Shown here one piece after another: positions 5,633 to 6,548 of a stretch of DNA of 6,548 nucleotides. The notes beneath the pieces are model-generated. The model had not been told where the DNA came from, did not search any database, and worked only from the letters and a program-made list of their open reading frames with translations. The DNA comes from an uncultured Clostridia bacterium (lineage in GTDB: Bacteria; Bacillota; Clostridia; Oscillospirales; Acutalibacteraceae): NCBI GenBank assembly GCA_937916395.1, contig CALFTN010000025.1, positions 1 through 6,548 of the forward strand, written 5' to 3'. A program made the position numbers and the translations under genes. The first letter of the stretch is position 1. Every line of letters starts with the position of its first letter.

Positions 5633-6465
5633 TTTTGCCACAGTTTTATGTAGATGATGTAATTAAAAGAGCAATAAGCGAAGATATAAATTATATTGAT
5701 GTTGCTACCGATTATTTGCTCGATGAAAATGAAAAAAGCAAAGCGAAATTTATTGCTAAAGCAGATGGTGTTCTTTGTGGCATTGAGGTTGCTATGCGAG
5801 TTTTTAGTCTTTTAGATGAAGAGTTTACATACACTTTATATCAAAAAGACGGTGAAAATGTTAAAAAAGGCGATGTTATTGCCGAAATTGAAGGCAGAAC
5901 AATTTATCTTTTAAAGGGCGAAAGAACGGCTCTTAACCTCCTTCAGCACATGAGTGGTGTTGCAACCCTTACAAATGAATGTGTAAAGCAGATAGAGGGT
6001 ACAGAAGCTACTATTGCAGATACAAGAAAGACTTTACCTGGTATTCGTTCACTTCAAAAATATGCAGTGACCTGTGGTGGTGGTAAAAATCATCGTTACA
6101 ATCTTTCAGACTGTGCTATGCTTAAAGATAATCATATTGATGCAAAAGGTGGAATTACACCTGCAGTTAAAGCTTTGAGAGAAAAAATCGGTCATACAGT
6201 AAAAATTGAAGTTGAAACCAGAACTTTAGAAGAAGTAAAGGAAGCACTTTCTGCTGGTGCAGATATTATTATGCTTGATAATATGGATAATGAAACCATG
6301 GCAGAAGCAGTCAAAATAGTGAATAAGAAAGCTTTGCTTGAGGCTTCAGGCAATTTAACACCAGAAAGACTTCGTTCAGTGGCACTTTTGGGTGTTGATA
6401 TTCTTTCAATAGGTGCGTTAACACATTCAGTTACAGCTTTCGATATATCGATGAGAATGGCTTGA
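5629..6465 (+). CDS. nadC: nicotinate-nucleotide pyrophosphorylase (quinolinate phosphoribosyltransferase)
   Basis: NadC converts quinolinate and PRPP to nicotinate mononucleotide, CO2 and pyrophosphate, the last of the three steps encoded here. The 278-residue protein has the family length and order: an N-terminal alpha/beta sandwich (about 1-108, with GERTALNLLQHMSG at 97-110) and a type II PRTase barrel. Visible active-site signatures are ADTRKTLPGIRSLQKYAV (130-147), GGGKNHRYNLSD (150-161), MLKDNHI (164-170), KIEVET (192-197), IIMLDNM (213-219), LLEASGN and GVDILSIGALTHS, giving the expected Arg, Lys, His, Glu and Asp residues around the phosphates and quinolinate. Its ATG overlaps the nadB stop as ATGA, with its own strong ribosome-binding site. 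No clear terminator follows, so some read-through past 6465 is possible. Confidence 0.97.
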   Translation: MILPQFYVDDVIKRAISEDINYIDVATDYLLDENEKSKAKFIAKADGVLCGIEVAMRVFSLLDEEFTYTLYQKDGENVKKGDVIAEIEGRTIYLLKGERTALNLLQHMSGVATLTNECVKQIEGTEATIADTRKTLPGIRSLQKYAVTCGGGKNHRYNLSDCAMLKDNHIDAKGGITPAVKALREKIGHTVKIEVETRTLEEVKEALSAGADIIMLDNMDNETMAEAVKIVNKKALLEASGNLTPERLRSVALLGVDILSIGALTHSVTAFDISMRMA

Positions 6466-6516
6466 AATAAAGGGTTTTGTGTTTTTTGAAAAATATATGG
6501 TCTGAAAAAATCGACC

Positions 6517-6545
6517 TTGACGAATTCTTGCAAATATAATAAAAT
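6517..6545 (+). promoter_or_regulatory. promoter for a gene beyond the right edge
   Basis: TTGACG (6517-6522, 5 of 6) and TAAAAT (6540-6545, 5 of 6) are separated by exactly 17 bp, with a start expected just past the window end. A perfect TATAAT at 6535-6540 is only 12 bp from the same -35 and is less likely to be used with it. The rest of 6466-6548 has no supported gene and no clear terminator. Confidence 0.5.
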
Positions 6546-6548
6546 AAG

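Noticed and set aside
6499..6516. GGTC/GACC hairpin as a terminator for nadC
   Set aside because: The stem is only 4 bp with a 10-nt loop and no following T-run.
6192..6533. Minus-strand ORF of 113 codons opposite the end of nadC
   Set aside because: Most of it is antisense to the conserved C-terminal PRTase region, with serine-rich composition typical of a shadow frame and no credible start site.
6486..6539. Short TTG-started frame of 17 codons after nadC (reads KNIWSEKIDLDEF)
   Set aside because: It uses a weak start with an over-long spacing from AAAGGG, and it overlaps a better-supported promoter. It could be the remnant of a gene but there is no evidence.

Overview
The window is an AT-rich stretch of a low-GC Gram-positive chromosome, most likely an anaerobic Clostridia/Ruminococcaceae-type Firmicute. 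The reasons are strong Shine-Dalgarno sites (AAAGGGG, GGGAGG), AT-rich coding sequence, a long-form hibernation factor, a NadA-NadB-NadC operon and a serine hydroxymethyltransferase of clostridial type. This placement comes from reading the proteins by eye; no search was run. There are no mobile elements, CRISPR arrays or canonical complete tRNAs.

Layout. Positions 1-158 hold a highly structured, apparently non-coding RNA, possibly continuing to the left of the window. It ends just before the ribosome-binding site of hpf/raiA (176-703). Position and structure fit the raiA-motif RNA of Firmicutes and Actinobacteria. Its 3' end imitates the top half of a tRNA: a 7-bp acceptor-like helix beside a T-arm-like hairpin. 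A UUCG-capped hairpin (751-784) closes hpf. A promoter embedded in a 36-bp palindrome (about 789-826) then precedes an unrecognised two-helix membrane protein (846-1700). A strong stem-loop at 1710-1743, U-rich on both sides, serves as a bidirectional terminator between that gene and the convergent glyA.

glyA (minus strand, 1754-3001) and the nad operon (plus strand, from 3240) diverge from a shared region of about 240 bp. It has one good promoter in each direction and a perfect 8+6+8 palindrome over the nad -35 element. nadA, nadB and nadC overlap by 1 and 4 bases and encode the whole de novo route from L-aspartate to nicotinate mononucleotide: L-aspartate oxidase (NadB) makes iminoaspartate, quinolinate synthase (NadA) condenses it with dihydroxyacetone phosphate, and quinolinate phosphoribosyltransferase (NadC) finishes. 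The last 80 bases contain no convincing gene but hold a good sigma-A-type promoter (6517-6545) for something beyond the right edge.

The most interesting part is the RNA upstream of hpf. It contains mutually exclusive helices, a possible pseudoknot and a tRNA-like 3' end touching the translation start of a ribosome-hibernation gene. The two palindrome-covered promoters and the unknown membrane protein come next. The enzymes are ordinary housekeeping genes.
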